NCBI GenBank assembly: GCA_024704765.1
Contig: JAKMXF010000077.1
Coordinates: 635,220 to 699,219 of the forward strand
From: Oopsacas minuta
Taxonomy: Eukaryota; Porifera; Hexactinellida; Lyssacinosida; Leucopsacidae
DNA length: 64,000 nt
Direction: 5' to 3'
Shown here: one piece after another, positions 24,698 through 35,679 of the stretch
Numbering within the stretch: the first letter of the stretch is position 1
Layout of the letters: each line of letters opens with the position of its first letter
Program-made: the position numbers and the translations under genes
Notes under the pieces: model-generated
The model's input: the letters and a program-made list of their open reading frames with translations, nothing else
Database searches by the model: none
What the model was told of the DNA's origin: nothing

Positions 24698-25439
24698 CTA
24701 TAAAAGACATAATAGAAATATAGGAATATACCAAAAACTAAATGAAAAGAATGATTAATATAGTTGAAAATGTATAAATGACGAAATATGCGTTTGTAAA
24801 GCATTTATGTAAAATGATAAATGAATTTTCCTAAGCAAGATATGAGTATATCTATCCCAGATGGGCAACTCTCACAGGTTTAGTATTCATGCCTCAAACG
24901 ATGTGGTATCAGATGATCTTTGATCTATTATAAAAGGATCAAAAATTGTAGGAAAACAAAAGTTCTTGCAAGGTCAATAAGTAAAATCTTGGTAAAGAAA
25001 CAGATCATAAATTCTGAACTCCCTTATCGTAAAAATAAATCTACGGAACTGAAAGTGATTTTACAGATAGAATACATACCTGCCAACGGGGATGCCTAAT
25101 CCAGGGTTGCTGTCATGTCCTGGCCCCCAAGCCAGGCATAATCGCTGGGGGTAGTGGTCTTAATCCTGAAATAATTTCGTAATAAGGGCTAGGGCCGAGG
25201 CCTTTTTGAATTTTTGAATTTATCATAATAATAATTGTTTTGTGAGAAAGCTCCAAACTAAAACCTGAAAACTCACTTTTATCAGTAGTATTTCAACAAA
25301 TCACATATTGACTGATTCTGAAACGATTCAAATCATATTTTGAGGGTAAATGTCGAAATCACACATTGCTGCAGGAGAGCCTTTTGCTTCCCAGGTTTTG
25401 ATCAACTTACAAATGTTTGTTTCTCAATTATACTATCTA
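24698..25439. other. Presumed intron sequence
   Basis: No gene recognised between the FnIII exon and the maT element. Confidence 0.4.
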
Positions 25440-26750
25440 CAGGGTGTCTAATAAGTTCTGTTATATATCAATTCCCCAATAATTTCAAATTTATCCATTG
25501 TAAAGCCATGAAACTTTCTATTTTCTTAGGACTTATGTTCCTAATTACAAATTACAAATATCATTCAATATAGCCTCCCTTTTTATGAATTACGCAAGTT
25601 AGTCTGCTCCGAAACTGATGGACAGCTTTTCGCAGCTCCTCCTGTGGGATTTTCTGCCATTCACTCAACAAACTAACTTTGAGGGACTCCAAACTCTTGT
25701 GAGATTTCGCACAGGCCCTGCTCTCCAAGTTTGCCCAAACAGAATAGTCGAGTGGGTTTAAATCTGGGCTTGATGGTGGCCATTCATCCTTACTTATGAA
25801 ATCGATATTTTGCTCACGGAACCAACTCTGGGATACTTTTGAAGCATGTGCAGGCGCAGAGTCTTGTTGGTAAGTCCAAGGATGGTTTTGAAAGAGCTTC
25901 TCACCCGCAGACGCAATTTCAGGCTCCAAGACCAGTTCTCTGTACGTCTGGGAGTTTATTTTCACTCCTTGGGGCACAAAAATCAGGTTTGTCCGTGAGT
26001 CTGCCGACACTCCCGCCCATACCATCAGAGAAAGAGGCTTCTGGACTCTATCAATGTACTTGATGCTATCTGGGATATCCTGACTTCGAGAAGCAAGTAT
26101 ACGGTCGTTTTGACGATTGCTTGCCTCCTCAACGGTGAACAGCTTCTCATCTGAGAAGAGAATCTGATCTTCAGTCCCAGGAGCGAATCGGGCTTTTAGT
26201 TGTATGCATCTTTCGAGTCGCTTACGACGTATGGAGTCGTTAAGATGGTGTACGTTTTTCCGCTTATAGGACTTCATTCCTAGGTCCTCTACAACCAATT
26301 TCCGCATCGTTTCGTGATTGACACAGAATTCACGAGACATTTTTCGCATTGAACGCCGGGGATTTCTTAGGATTCGACATCTGACACTATTCTTCAGGGC
26401 TGGTGTGCGGGCGGATCTTGGACGACCAATTCGTTTCCTGTCGGACACGCTGCCAGTCTCTATATATCGTTTTATTGTGCGATAGATCAACATGGGATTC
26501 ACTTTATCATTTTTTAGCCTTTTTAGAATTCACTATTGCTAAATCCAGATTCGTGAAAAGTGACAATTTTTGAACGAATTTCTTCTAACATGATTTTCTG
26601 GGAAATCATCAACTTGAATGATATATACTTGGTATAATTTGAAAGAGCGCCAAAAATGCTACAAGAAATTCTAGAAGATTACTTCATAAGTATATTAATA
26701 GCTACTGTCTAAGGCGCGAAAATGTATAACAGAACTTATTAGACACCCTG
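25440..26750 (-). mobile_element. maT (DD37D) Tc1/mariner-superfamily element
   Basis: The inverted repeats start CAGGGTGTCTAATAAGTTCT at both ends and are identical for 26 bp. TA flanks each end (25438-25439 and 26751-26752). The 1311-bp length is normal. The internal transposase on the minus strand is intact apart from one frameshift near its N-terminus. Perfect terminal repeats and a nearly open gene make this one of the youngest elements in the window. Confidence 0.95.
25561..26591 (-). pseudogene. maT transposase, one frameshift
   Basis: The likely start is the ATG at 26591-26589 (MLEEIRSKIVTFHESGF). A one-base frameshift near 26530 separates it from an open frame of about 310 codons ending at 25561. 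Two helix-turn-helix regions (MLIYRTIKRYIETGS and the region after GRPRSARTP) are followed by the catalytic core. Asp1 is in ILFSDEKLF, Asp2 in QQDSAPAHAS and Asp3 in SPDLNPLDYSVW. Exactly 37 residues separate Asp2 and Asp3, the DD37D signature of the maT family. All catalytic residues are intact. The frameshift could be a real lesion or a sequencing error. Confidence 0.92.
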
Positions 26751-26929
26751 TAGACACAAAACAATTGGGTTGTTGCTACCTGGATTATGAAAATACATTC
26801 AGTTTAGTGAATTATAAATCCATGTATTTGCCTGTCTGTTTTCCCCAATCTTCATGCGACAAGTGTGTCAAAATGTAATAGGTCAAGTTTGTATTTGTTT
26901 AGTAGTATTAGAGTCCGGGATCATATGTT
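26751..26929. other. Short unassigned interval
   Basis: No feature recognised. Confidence 0.4.
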
Positions 26930-27560
26930 GTAAAATCACATTTGCTCTAATGGACTGGGGTTAAATTAGGGAGCATATCTGCTAGAATTAACTTGTAAGC
27001 AGAGGAAGACCCCTCTACATCAACAGAAGTAACTGGGCAATATTTAAAAATTGTAGCATCTTCAATACAATTTCTCCTGGTAGCTCAGCACATGACCAGT
27101 TAAAGAATTATGATAGACACAACGTCTTGTAAGAAGGGTTCCTATCAAAAAGATCACGCAGTTGTTTGCTACTAGTTCCACTAGACCACGCGAAATTTCT
27201 ATCAGTACGTCTGAAAGATCATTAACAAGCTAAATTGAAGAATGTAGAGATTTGCAAGATGCTTCCAATTTATCTATGACTATTGGTATTGTCTTGTAGT
27301 GCAGTATAATTATGGTGTTATCATCAAAACACTGCGTTATTATCAAAGGTAAGCTGAGCAGCATCAATAGAGAAAGCATCGTGTGAATCTAACAGAGCCA
27401 CAACTTCTTTAACACCTTCAAAATGTTTACCAGAAAATAATGCAGTATTTAGCTGAGTGCCCCATCGTGTAATTATTTGTTCGGGTGGCAATGAACATTA
27501 GGTAGAATATCTTTATATATCTGCACCCATAGAGGTGATGTAAAAAGATTCAAAATTTGT
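26930..27560 (-). pseudogene. hAT-family (CGGBP1-like) C-terminal remnant
   Basis: Read on the minus strand across frameshifts. A segment near 27440-27540 gives LFTSPLWVQIYKDILPNVH. Another frame then gives AQLTFDNNAV. The C-terminal block near 26950-27050 gives KYCPVTSVDVEGSSSAYKLI. This resembles the family motif KY.PVTS.DVERSFS.YK..L, found from memory in a widespread hAT-derived group related to CGGBP1. The catalytic-type Glu is retained as VDVEG. No ends were located and the gene is heavily degraded. Confidence 0.6.
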
Positions 27561-29401
27561 TCCAAGGTGTATTTGCATACATCATGGTTTTACAAAATCA
27601 TATGCAAATGTATTGAACAGCTCATTGTTGTTTTCTCTATTGTTGAAATGTCTGAATCTTAGCCACTGTTGTTTTTAAATGAGTTATGTATTGCAGTTTC
27701 AATTTATTGCTGTATTTGGAGCTATTTACCAGCTGGAACATGTTTCCGACATGGTTGGCAAAACAAACAAACAATATGCTGTCAAATCAAAATCTGCTCG
27801 GATCCACTAATTGAAAATCTCTAAATGTATATAAAGATATTCCAAAATATAGGGAAACTTGGACTAATATGAAGAGCTTTTGCCTATCATATAGTCTCAC
27901 GGGTTAGTGACAACTGAAATATTTTGTTACCAAATGAGAAGAGAATTCCTCTAATCTTGGATGAATCCAAATAGCTAACATAAGCCGTTAGGTGTAATGA
28001 GTACAAGGGATTGAATTAAAAAAATTAGGGATGTAGGAGTTGTAAATTATGTTTTAGCAATCTCAAATGTTTAAAACAAGTATGTAAATACATTTGAAAT
28101 TCTGTGTGAAGTTGTGAGTAAATAGCATAGTTTCAATAATCCACTGCAATTAAATTCGTAAAATAGGTGGACACAAGTTTGAATCTGATATTTATATGTA
28201 ATACAATCAACCTGTGTTCTAAAAATATTGATACTGCAAATTAACGAAAAACTAGAACCATTCAATATCAACTTTATGCATTATTTGCACAAGAAGTTCA
28301 ATCACATGCAACATATTATCCATTGAACAACACAGATGACATCATTTTGAACTGATGATAGTTGGATAACATCTGTAAATGATTAAATATCAAAAATACA
28401 TTATTCGAGCCAATATGCACCGATTTTGTTTTATCGTTAAACATAGAATTGCAAATCAAAATTATAGACTTGTAGTAATCCATGGTCAATTACCGTGAAA
28501 AAGCTTTAGTTGAGTAAGCTGTGTGGTTTTCTAATTGGACCAGGTTATATTGATTACCCGGTATATTTTCAATTTTTCTGTGCATTTTGGGGCTAAGCGA
28601 TTTGGTTATAATTTCAAGATATTGAATAATATGTAATAAAATTGAATAAAAAAGAACAATTTTGGACAAATATGAAAAAAAAGTAGAATACAAAGACATT
28701 CTCGAAGAACATAGGATGAAATAATAAGAACGCCTGGAACCCTGTATATTTTGAATATTTGTTTTTGCGACATCCCACCAGCATTTGAGAACAAAAAAGA
28801 TTCAAATTGTACAGCAGAAATGGGGCGATGCGATACAAATGTAATTAAATATTTTTCAATAAAAATACCTTTGTATAATTCAGATAGAAACACATTTGGC
28901 AAAATTCAGGACTACAATTAATCAAAAATATAATTATTTCCCACTGTAATCAGAGAAAACAGTTGTGACCCAATAAAATCGTCATACATTATATAACCGA
29001 TACTCTCGGTAATCTACGTTCCTGTATAGCTTTAGAAAGTGAAATAGGAGTTAGTGTGAAAGAGAACAAAATTGCTTAAAGGGTAATGACAAATCCGCGG
29101 TTATAAATTACGTTTCTATGAAAGTAATATCTCAAACACAATCAAATGTTAACTCAATTATAAGGTAATTTATACTGATGCCAAAAATCTGGATGAAAGT
29201 TTGATTGGGGCATAGCCTGCTAAACATAAGGCCTAGCAATATTTTCAAATTTTTGTACCACGGTTAAGTTATTAGCTGAGTATAATAACTAACTATTGTA
29301 TATTTTCATATTTCTGACATTTAATTAACCATATTGTTTAAATTCAGCATAATAGATATATATATATAGGACAATTTTTCCCTGACATACTCTAGTTACT
29401 A
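27561..29401. other. No recognisable gene
   Basis: AT-rich presumed intron. A minus-strand open frame at 28606-28902 was inspected as an exon but has a stop just after its only good acceptor (28911). Nothing else was recognised. Confidence 0.35.
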
Positions 29402-30746
29402 CAGGGTGTAACAAAAGTATTGTCGGGTTATATAATGAATCAAACGTAAGCAAAATACAACAATTATTACATTATTACTTCCCAATATAGCCTCCTTGTC
29501 TTTCTAATACGAGTGCTACTCGCCTGGGCATACTGGAGACCATATTTTGGAAAACATCTCCTGAAATACTACTCAATGCCCTTTCCAAATTTTTGATGAG
29601 ATTATTCACGGTGCTTGCTTGCTCAAACTCTTCCACTTTGTCTTTCAGTATTGACCATAAGTTTTCGATGGGATTGAGGTCAGGTGAGTTCATAGGCCAC
29701 TCCGCTTTCTGCCAAACGCTGGAAGATTCTATTTGCACCATTCTTGCGTTAGTTTGGCTGTGTGAACGGGAGCCCCGTCTTGCATAAAAATATCTCGGAC
29801 ATCTTTGAAGTCATGGCCCGCTGTAAAACCGATCCATTTTTGCTCTTCTATTGATCGCATCTTTGCAAGATCCAGCCAAAATCTTCGTACGATAGTACTC
29901 TCCATTAATAGTTTTCCCCTGAGGTATAACATGCAGCTCAGATAGGGCTTGGTGAGACATCAATGCCCCAAACGTGAACTTTCGCCGGAAATTTTATCTT
30001 TGTGCAGGGTTTGATTGAACCAGAATCCTTGCTCCAAACTCGGTCATTCTGTCTGTTTGGGGTTGGAAACAATTCGAATGGAGATCCACCTGACCACAGA
30101 ACTCTATTCCAATCTTCTATAGTCTAATCCTTGTGTTTCTGGTCAAATTCGATCCGGTTTTTTCTTCATTTTCAAGGTCAATCGAGGCCTTTGCGGCCTT
30201 TTAAATGGCGTAGTACCTAGAGACTTTCGTAAATATCGATGTACAGAGGTGTGAGAGACATCACAACCTCTTCTGGTTAATCTCAGAGCTAGCTTTCGTG
30301 TAGATTGCCTTCTCTTCCCCAAAGACTTTGCGATGACAATTTTCGCAACTCTATTAATTTTCGGCGGACGTCGAGACTTAGGCTTTGATTCCATTGAAAA
30401 TCCCAATTTATCGCCACGCCCCCATCCCTGAACTGATCGAATATTGACATTCCACACTTGAGCAACCTTTTTAGGCATTTCTCCTGCTTTAATCATCCTC
30501 AATGCCTGAGATCTTAAAGATAATCCGTATTCCTGGACATTCATATCACAACAATTAAGTAGAAATTTCCAATATCACGAAAATAATTCCAAAAATATAT
30601 TTATGTAAGATTTGACTCCACACGAGTTTAACTAAGTAGTACAAACACATATTTACTGAGAGAAATCAATAGCGAGGGCTGCATACGAATGTGGAATTTG
30701 AATTCAATGTAGAGTAAAATGACGACAATACTTTTGTTACACCCTG
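29402..30746 (-). mobile_element. Tc1-superfamily element (DD37E-like)
   Basis: The inverted repeats begin CAGGGTGTAACAAAAGTATT at both ends, identical for 24 bp, and TA flanks each end. Length is 1345 bp. The transposase gene inside (minus strand) is broken and has lost a catalytic Asp, yet the ends are perfect, so the copy could only have been moved in trans. Confidence 0.93.
29475..30544 (-). pseudogene. Tc1-like transposase pseudogene with mutated DDE triad
   Basis: The start MNVQEYGLSLRSQALRMI is at 30544. The first 133 codons are open and carry two helix-turn-helix regions (KKVAQVWNVNIRSVQGW; then RKLALRLTRRGCDVSHTSVH) separated by a basic GR.PPK linker. The first catalytic motif, normally LWSDES, reads LWSGGS near 30085, losing the Asp. 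A shifted frame gives FMQDGAPVHTAKLTQEW with Asp2, then after a stop and frameshift SPDLNPIENLW with the Glu. Spacing between the last two is about 37 residues counting the stop. Three or more frame breaks are present. Confidence 0.88.
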
Positions 30747-31050
30747 TAGTAATGATAGTCCATCACATTCCTACTGTCATTTATGATTCATATACACTTC
30801 TGCTCACTATTAGATGGAAATTATATCTCCCTGATGCTTAGTGCTTGTTTTGGACACTATCGCATTATGGCTGGTTCGAATTATCATATTTCCTACATTC
30901 AAATTCTAGAATCCGAGCTTCGTCTTAAGCTTCCTAACATCCTAAATATTTTCTGACCAACAGGACTCTTCTTAATCAATACATACCTTTGTCAAATCTT
31001 TTACTTCACCTTCTATTACTTTTTTTGATGACCAAATAGTTCTTGAGTCA
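30747..31050. other. No recognisable gene
   Basis: Nothing recognised. Confidence 0.4.
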
Positions 31051-31179
31051 AATCTTGATGGGATTGGCAATATGTTAACAAGTGAATAAGCTCAGGAGAT
31101 ACTACAGTCGTTAGAGTTCATCGGAGGATATTCGATCTATAAATTCTTGAAGGCTTCCAAGAGTGTAGATTGAGCACTG

Positions 31180-31420
31180 ATAGCCTAACTTATGATAAAG
31201 AATCTATTCCAAACAGTGATTCAATTTCTCAATTCAAGTTCTTGCAATTAGCAGATCGAGGGGGCTCAAGTATCCATCTGAGCCTGTTTTTAGCTCTGTC
31301 ATGATTCTCTGTAAGATTCTGTTTGCTATTGAGGACAATAATTATTTGGCGAATGTACTTGTAAACGGTCCAGTAGAAATATTAGTTTCGCTCATTGACA
31401 TACATGGAAGAAGAGGCAAG
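31180..31420 (+). pseudogene. Possible P-element/THAP-type transposase C-terminal scrap
   Basis: Across small frame changes the plus strand gives KFLQLADRGGLKYPSEPVF followed by a hydrophobic stretch ending LANVLVNGP. A DRGGL.YPSE-type motif close to the C-terminus is, from memory, characteristic of P-element-like transposases in invertebrates. Only this short piece is recognisable. No N-terminal THAP finger or terminal repeats were seen. Confidence 0.35.
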
Positions 31421-31754
31421 TATTGATTTATGGATATCAAACTATTATATCTATAATGTTACGAGATGGGATATCTTACTCAAACTTAATATTACTACTG
31501 TCAATTGGTTTCTTGTCAACAAGATTGAAAACTATAATTCACTTGTAATTTATAGAGGCATAGAATAAGGTAAATTGAAAAAGTTCTCATGATTTTGTGA
31601 AATGTATGTATAATTAATGCAATTGTATGTATATTTTACAATTATTTTATATGTTGAAGCTAGGGCTATTGTCTAATATCCATTAGTTTCAATGAACATC
31701 AAATAGATTTTCAATATCTTAGTTTAATGCCAGCGAAGTCTAGGCGTCGTTGCA

Positions 31755-31777
31755 GGGGGGTCGGGGGGTCGGGGAGG
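31755..31777 (+). other. G-rich run, potential G-quadruplex
   Basis: Runs of six, six, four and two G separated by TC, TC and A. Very unusual in this AT-rich context. Flanking CCAGCGAA (31731) and TTCGCTGG (31803) form an inverted pair around it, so it may be part of a small insertion. Confidence 0.5.
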
Positions 31778-32706
31778 CTGGCATATCTCGCCCCAGGATT
31801 TGTTCGCTGGATTGGGTTTGTTCTTCAAAATGAGTTGATATATATAATAGTAGTGCTCCGCCTTCTCAGATTGTCATTAATATTCGAAAGTTCTACACCT
31901 ATGCAGCGGGGGATTATTAACAAAAATTGAGATAATATTTTCCTGGGGCTTTTGGGATGAGTTTTAGAGATATCACGTGATCATGAAACCCAAATATACC
32001 TTTTGTTAAACTATTCTCTGGGAAATCAATTCGAAATCATAATCTCAAAGAAAATTGGGGGGATTCATCATATTCACAATAATGTTGACATAGTTCCAAT
32101 ACTCAACCATCGATTAGCATTAAATAGTTGAATTCTGATGAATTTAGGTTAAGATGATTCGTTTGAAAGACCATAATTTATGTAGAACATAATGAATCCA
32201 CATTCGCTCTCACTACCAACTGAGAATTTGTATGCCTATATCTCCGTAAGTTGCCAATATTCTGGCATGAAATTTAATGTACATAATTACACCATCAAAG
32301 GTAGATATAGGTACAAAAATCGAATTCCAACATATTAGGCGGATTAATTGAAAGGAATACTAGGCCCTAGCAGCATTAACAAATATAGCAAAGCAAAAAT
32401 TCAAAAAGAAGAACACATTGCGAAAGGTCAAACGGTCTTCAAAGTATCATACAAATTTTCAAATATCTGAATGGAGGAAGTGAGTCACATTAGTGAATGA
32501 CCTAACGCAAGATAAGTGATGGGCAAACCTTTTTGCTATACACAAAAAAACAAACATTTTAGATTCTTCTGGCCGCACCTCATTCCTGGCTTAAACTAAA
32601 AGGTCAAAAGTTATATTCAACATAAGCAGGAAACCATATCACATTGTTAAAATATTCAGCATTAAAGAATAATATATATTATAGTTTATAGGATGCTATA
32701 GCTATA
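31778..32706. other. No recognisable gene
   Basis: AT-rich, nothing assigned. Confidence 0.4.
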
Positions 32707-34013
32707 CGAAGGACACTCGAAAAGTTGTAACGTTGATCGACATATTAGATAGTAATAATAAAATTGACTCTTACATTTTTCAAAATACTCTCCCTGACAA
32801 TTTATACATTTTTCAATCTGGTAACCAATTATCAAAACATTTTTTCCACTCTTCTTTAGGTATGTCTCCGATCGCTTGGAAAAGTGCCCCTCTTAACTCC
32901 TCATTAGTCGAAATCTCCTCCCACGTAATTGATCTTTGAGTGTAGGGAACAACCAGAAGTTGCAAGGGGCTAAATCAGGACTGTAGGGTGGGTGATGTAA
33001 TGTTTTGAGTCCAGAATTTTCCAATAACTCACGAGTTCTGATTGCCGTATGCGATGGCGCATTATCATGATGAAGAAGAATTCCTCTAATGCCTGTCTTC
33101 TCCCGCTGTGACTCAATTGCTGTGATGAGTTTGGGTAGGCACACTGTAGTATACCAGTCCGCAGTAACAGTCTTTCTATCCTCGAGAGGAACAGCTTCGA
33201 CAAACCCACTAGATCTGAAAAAAAATCGCCCACATTTGTTTCCCAACAGATCTAGCCCTCCACACTTTGGTTGGAGGTGGGGCATCTTCTTCAACCCACT
33301 CCTTTGACATTCGCTTTGTTTCTGGATCATAATGGTATATCCATGTCTCATCACCTGTAAGGATCTCAGAAACAGCTCTTGAAATTCCATTAGCAAACCT
33401 TTTGAGCATAATTTTGCAAAAGTCTATGTGGGATATTTTTTGCTGTAAGTTCAAAGAATGGGGATCCATCGGGCACACAACTTCCTGACACAAAGCTCTT
33501 TGTGCAAAATGATATTAATTGCCCCCGATGATAACTCGGTTTCATACTCTAACTGAGCGTACGTAATATGAGGATATTTAGTAATTAGATCTAGCATTTC
33601 ATTGACATTTTCTTCATTATGTGAAATATTCGGTCTTCCTGAACGAGGGGCATCTTCAAGAACAAAGTTTCCGTGAATAAATTCCCTGTACCATCGTTCA
33701 ACTGTACTTAGAGAAGGAACTAGATCCAGGAAATGTTCCTGTAAAGAGTCATAGATTTCTACTCTTGTCTTCTTTAGGGTTGAATAAGATCAAAATCATT
33801 GCTCGAAAATCAAGTTTTGTGAGATCTGATTTAGATTGAGATATTTTAGAAGCCATGTATACTAAAATTATCTAATTTATGAAAGTAGAAGAGGTAAATG
33901 AATGAAAGTTTCAAAGTAGAGTAGTAAAATATGTCTGAAAAGATGAATGCAGAAAAATGTCCGACAGATTAATGGTTCCATATCAAACGGCATAACTTCT
34001 CGAGTCCCCCTCG
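32707..34013 (-). mobile_element. mariner element
   Basis: The imperfect inverted repeats read CGAAGGACACTCGAAAAGTT on the left and CGAGGGGGACTCGAGAAGTT on the right. Each is flanked by TA. Length is 1307 bp with one minus-strand transposase gene. The divergence of the repeats and the broken gene indicate an older insertion than the maT at 25440. Confidence 0.9.
32780..33856 (-). pseudogene. mariner transposase pseudogene, DD34N
   Basis: The start MASKISQSKSDLTKLDFR is at the ATG at 33856. A frameshift leads into a mostly open stretch to about 33490 with TVERWYREFIHGN and DAPRSGRPN, then LCVRKLCARWIP. Asp1 is in LTGDETWIYHYDPETK. After another shift, Asp2 is in LHHDNAPSHTA. The third motif reads SPDLAPCNFWLFP, so the expected Asp is Asn at the exact 34-residue spacing. 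The C-terminus continues in shifted frames to about 32780. The element carries at least three frameshifts plus a catalytic substitution and must be inactive. Confidence 0.9.
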
Positions 34014-34140
34014 TATAATACTATTATCATATTTGAGGTAATATTTTGAAATAATGTATGAAATGACCGAACAGCATCAGATATTGACAGATTATAATTT
34101 GTGGAAAATTGTTATCAAATATATAAACTCAAACCCCTAA

Positions 34141-34490
34141 ATTACTTTAATTAATTATCATTCTCCAATTCTATGCTATTACATAAGATATCTTGTGGAG
34201 TAATTCGGTCATTTGCACTAGAATTCCTCGTCTTTGTGGCTGTAAAAAGATTCTGCAATAATAGGGGATCACAACAGGTCAGAAGGTGAACTAGAATATC
34301 TTGTACATTGTCAGAGAATGATGTTTTTCTTGGAAGATTTTCCCGATACCGCCTCACGAATATTATACAAGATTCTAAACATTCTTCTGATAGATTCTGC
34401 AATCCCTTGACATTATTGTATTCTCCAAAATCTTGAAAGTATGAGAATGTAGCTTGTGTAAATAGGGGGCGATGTTAGCCAATGAAAACT
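34141..34490 (-). pseudogene. Transib/RAG1-like transposase, C-terminal remnant (copy 2)
   Basis: The minus strand gives NIAPYLHKLHSHTFKILEN, then after a frameshift QNLSEECLESCIIFVRRYRE. It ends with SDNVQDILVHLLTCCDP. The same blocks occur in the fuller copy at 40424-42554 (NITPTLHKFPGHSEEIL; CFSEEGSEACNKFIRKYR; DNVIDIFVRL). They match the SEE..E..NK..R..R region of Transib transposases, which holds the third catalytic acid, equivalent to RAG1 Glu962. It ends close to the mariner at 34013, which may have disrupted the copy. Confidence 0.75.
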
Positions 34491-34733
34491 GAAATAAAAT
34501 GTATTCTTACGTTTTTTACATAATTCTTCCATTTTATTACAATTGATTAAGTTACCGCTGTTCACAAGACCTGATACCGCGGAGAGAGATTAGTCTGGAT
34601 CTTCACAAATAAGCGTTTTTCAGATGGATTAATCGAAAGAGTCGCCCATTTTAAAAGTGTCACTTATCCAAAAAGCAATCACGTGCAATGTTCCCAGTAG
34701 TTGATGCACCGACCTGACTTGATGGAATATCTA
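34491..34733. other. Unassigned
   Basis: No coding homology recognised. It may be further decayed Transib sequence. Confidence 0.3.
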
Positions 34734-35640
34734 CGAGGGATACTCAATAACCTTTGAGCCTAGGTATCAAAAGCATCAATCTATATTTATTTTTACTATA
34801 ATTGTCCAAAATACCATCCCTTAGCTTGAATCACTTGTTCATTCGTTCAAACCAAGCTTGAATAGCTTTTTAAAATTCATTTTCGTTGATGTCTCCGATC
34901 ACTTTTCTGAGGCCACCCTCAAGTTCAGAATTCGATTAAAGATTCTGCCTTTAAGGTAATTTTTACTCTAGGAAAGAGCCAGAAGTCGCAGAGTGCTAGA
35001 TCTAGAGAATAAGGAGGGGGCGGCAAAATATGTAGTCCTGATTCTTCAATGAATTGTCTTGTCATTTTTGATGTATGAGAACAGGCATTATCGTGGTGGA
35101 AAAAGTTCCCCTTAATCCTGTGCCAGGACGCTGTAAATTTATTGCTTTTATGACTAGAGGCAACCAACTCTCTGTATACCAGGTTGAATTAATTGTCTTA
35201 CCAGGTTCAAGAGGTACAACAGTTTTACACCCGTTGTATTAAAAAAATTGCATACATTTGTTTCTTGGTGTACTGAGTTCTGCGATCCTTTGTTGGAGGA
35301 CCTTCTCCAATTTCACACTATTGACGGCTCTGTTGCTTTGTTTCTGGATCATAGTGATAGATCCGTGTTTCATCACCAGTTATTATTTTGGAAACATCTC
35401 TACTGTTTCCATTGTTGAATTTTTTAAGCATTTCACTCGATTCTGCTTCTGCTCAGGATGAAGCTGATGTGGGATCCAACGGGCACAAAGTTTACGTAGC
35501 TGAAGGGATTGGTGTAAAACGGTGGGCACTGCTCCGGATGAAATACCAATTTCGAGTTGAATCCTCTCATATGTAACATTTGGGTCTGCTATCACCATGT
35601 CCTCAAATGACCCAACATACATAATTGGCGAACAACTTCT
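34734..35640 (-). pseudogene. mariner (DD34D), 5'-truncated
   Basis: The left end CGAGGGATACTCAATAACC follows TA at 34732-34733. On the minus strand, IQLEIGISSGAVPTVLH and LCARWIPHQLHPEQK (helix-turn-helix and linker) lie at 35383-35570. DETRIYHYDPETK carries Asp1 in another frame. FFHHDNACSHTSKMTRQF and SLDLALCDFWLFP carry Asp2 and Asp3 at the 34-residue spacing (34925-35167). All three Asps survive but the frame is broken. Sequence for the N-terminal third and the right terminal repeat is absent near 35640, where a hAT element begins. Confidence 0.82.
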
Positions 35641-35679
35641 GGTTGGTTGCATTGGTGATGTATCCCGAGAAATGTTGGG

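Noticed and set aside
28606-28911. Minus-strand exon after the acceptor at about 28911
   Set aside because: The open frame contains a stop two codons upstream of its start, and the frame compatible with the acceptor has no domain.
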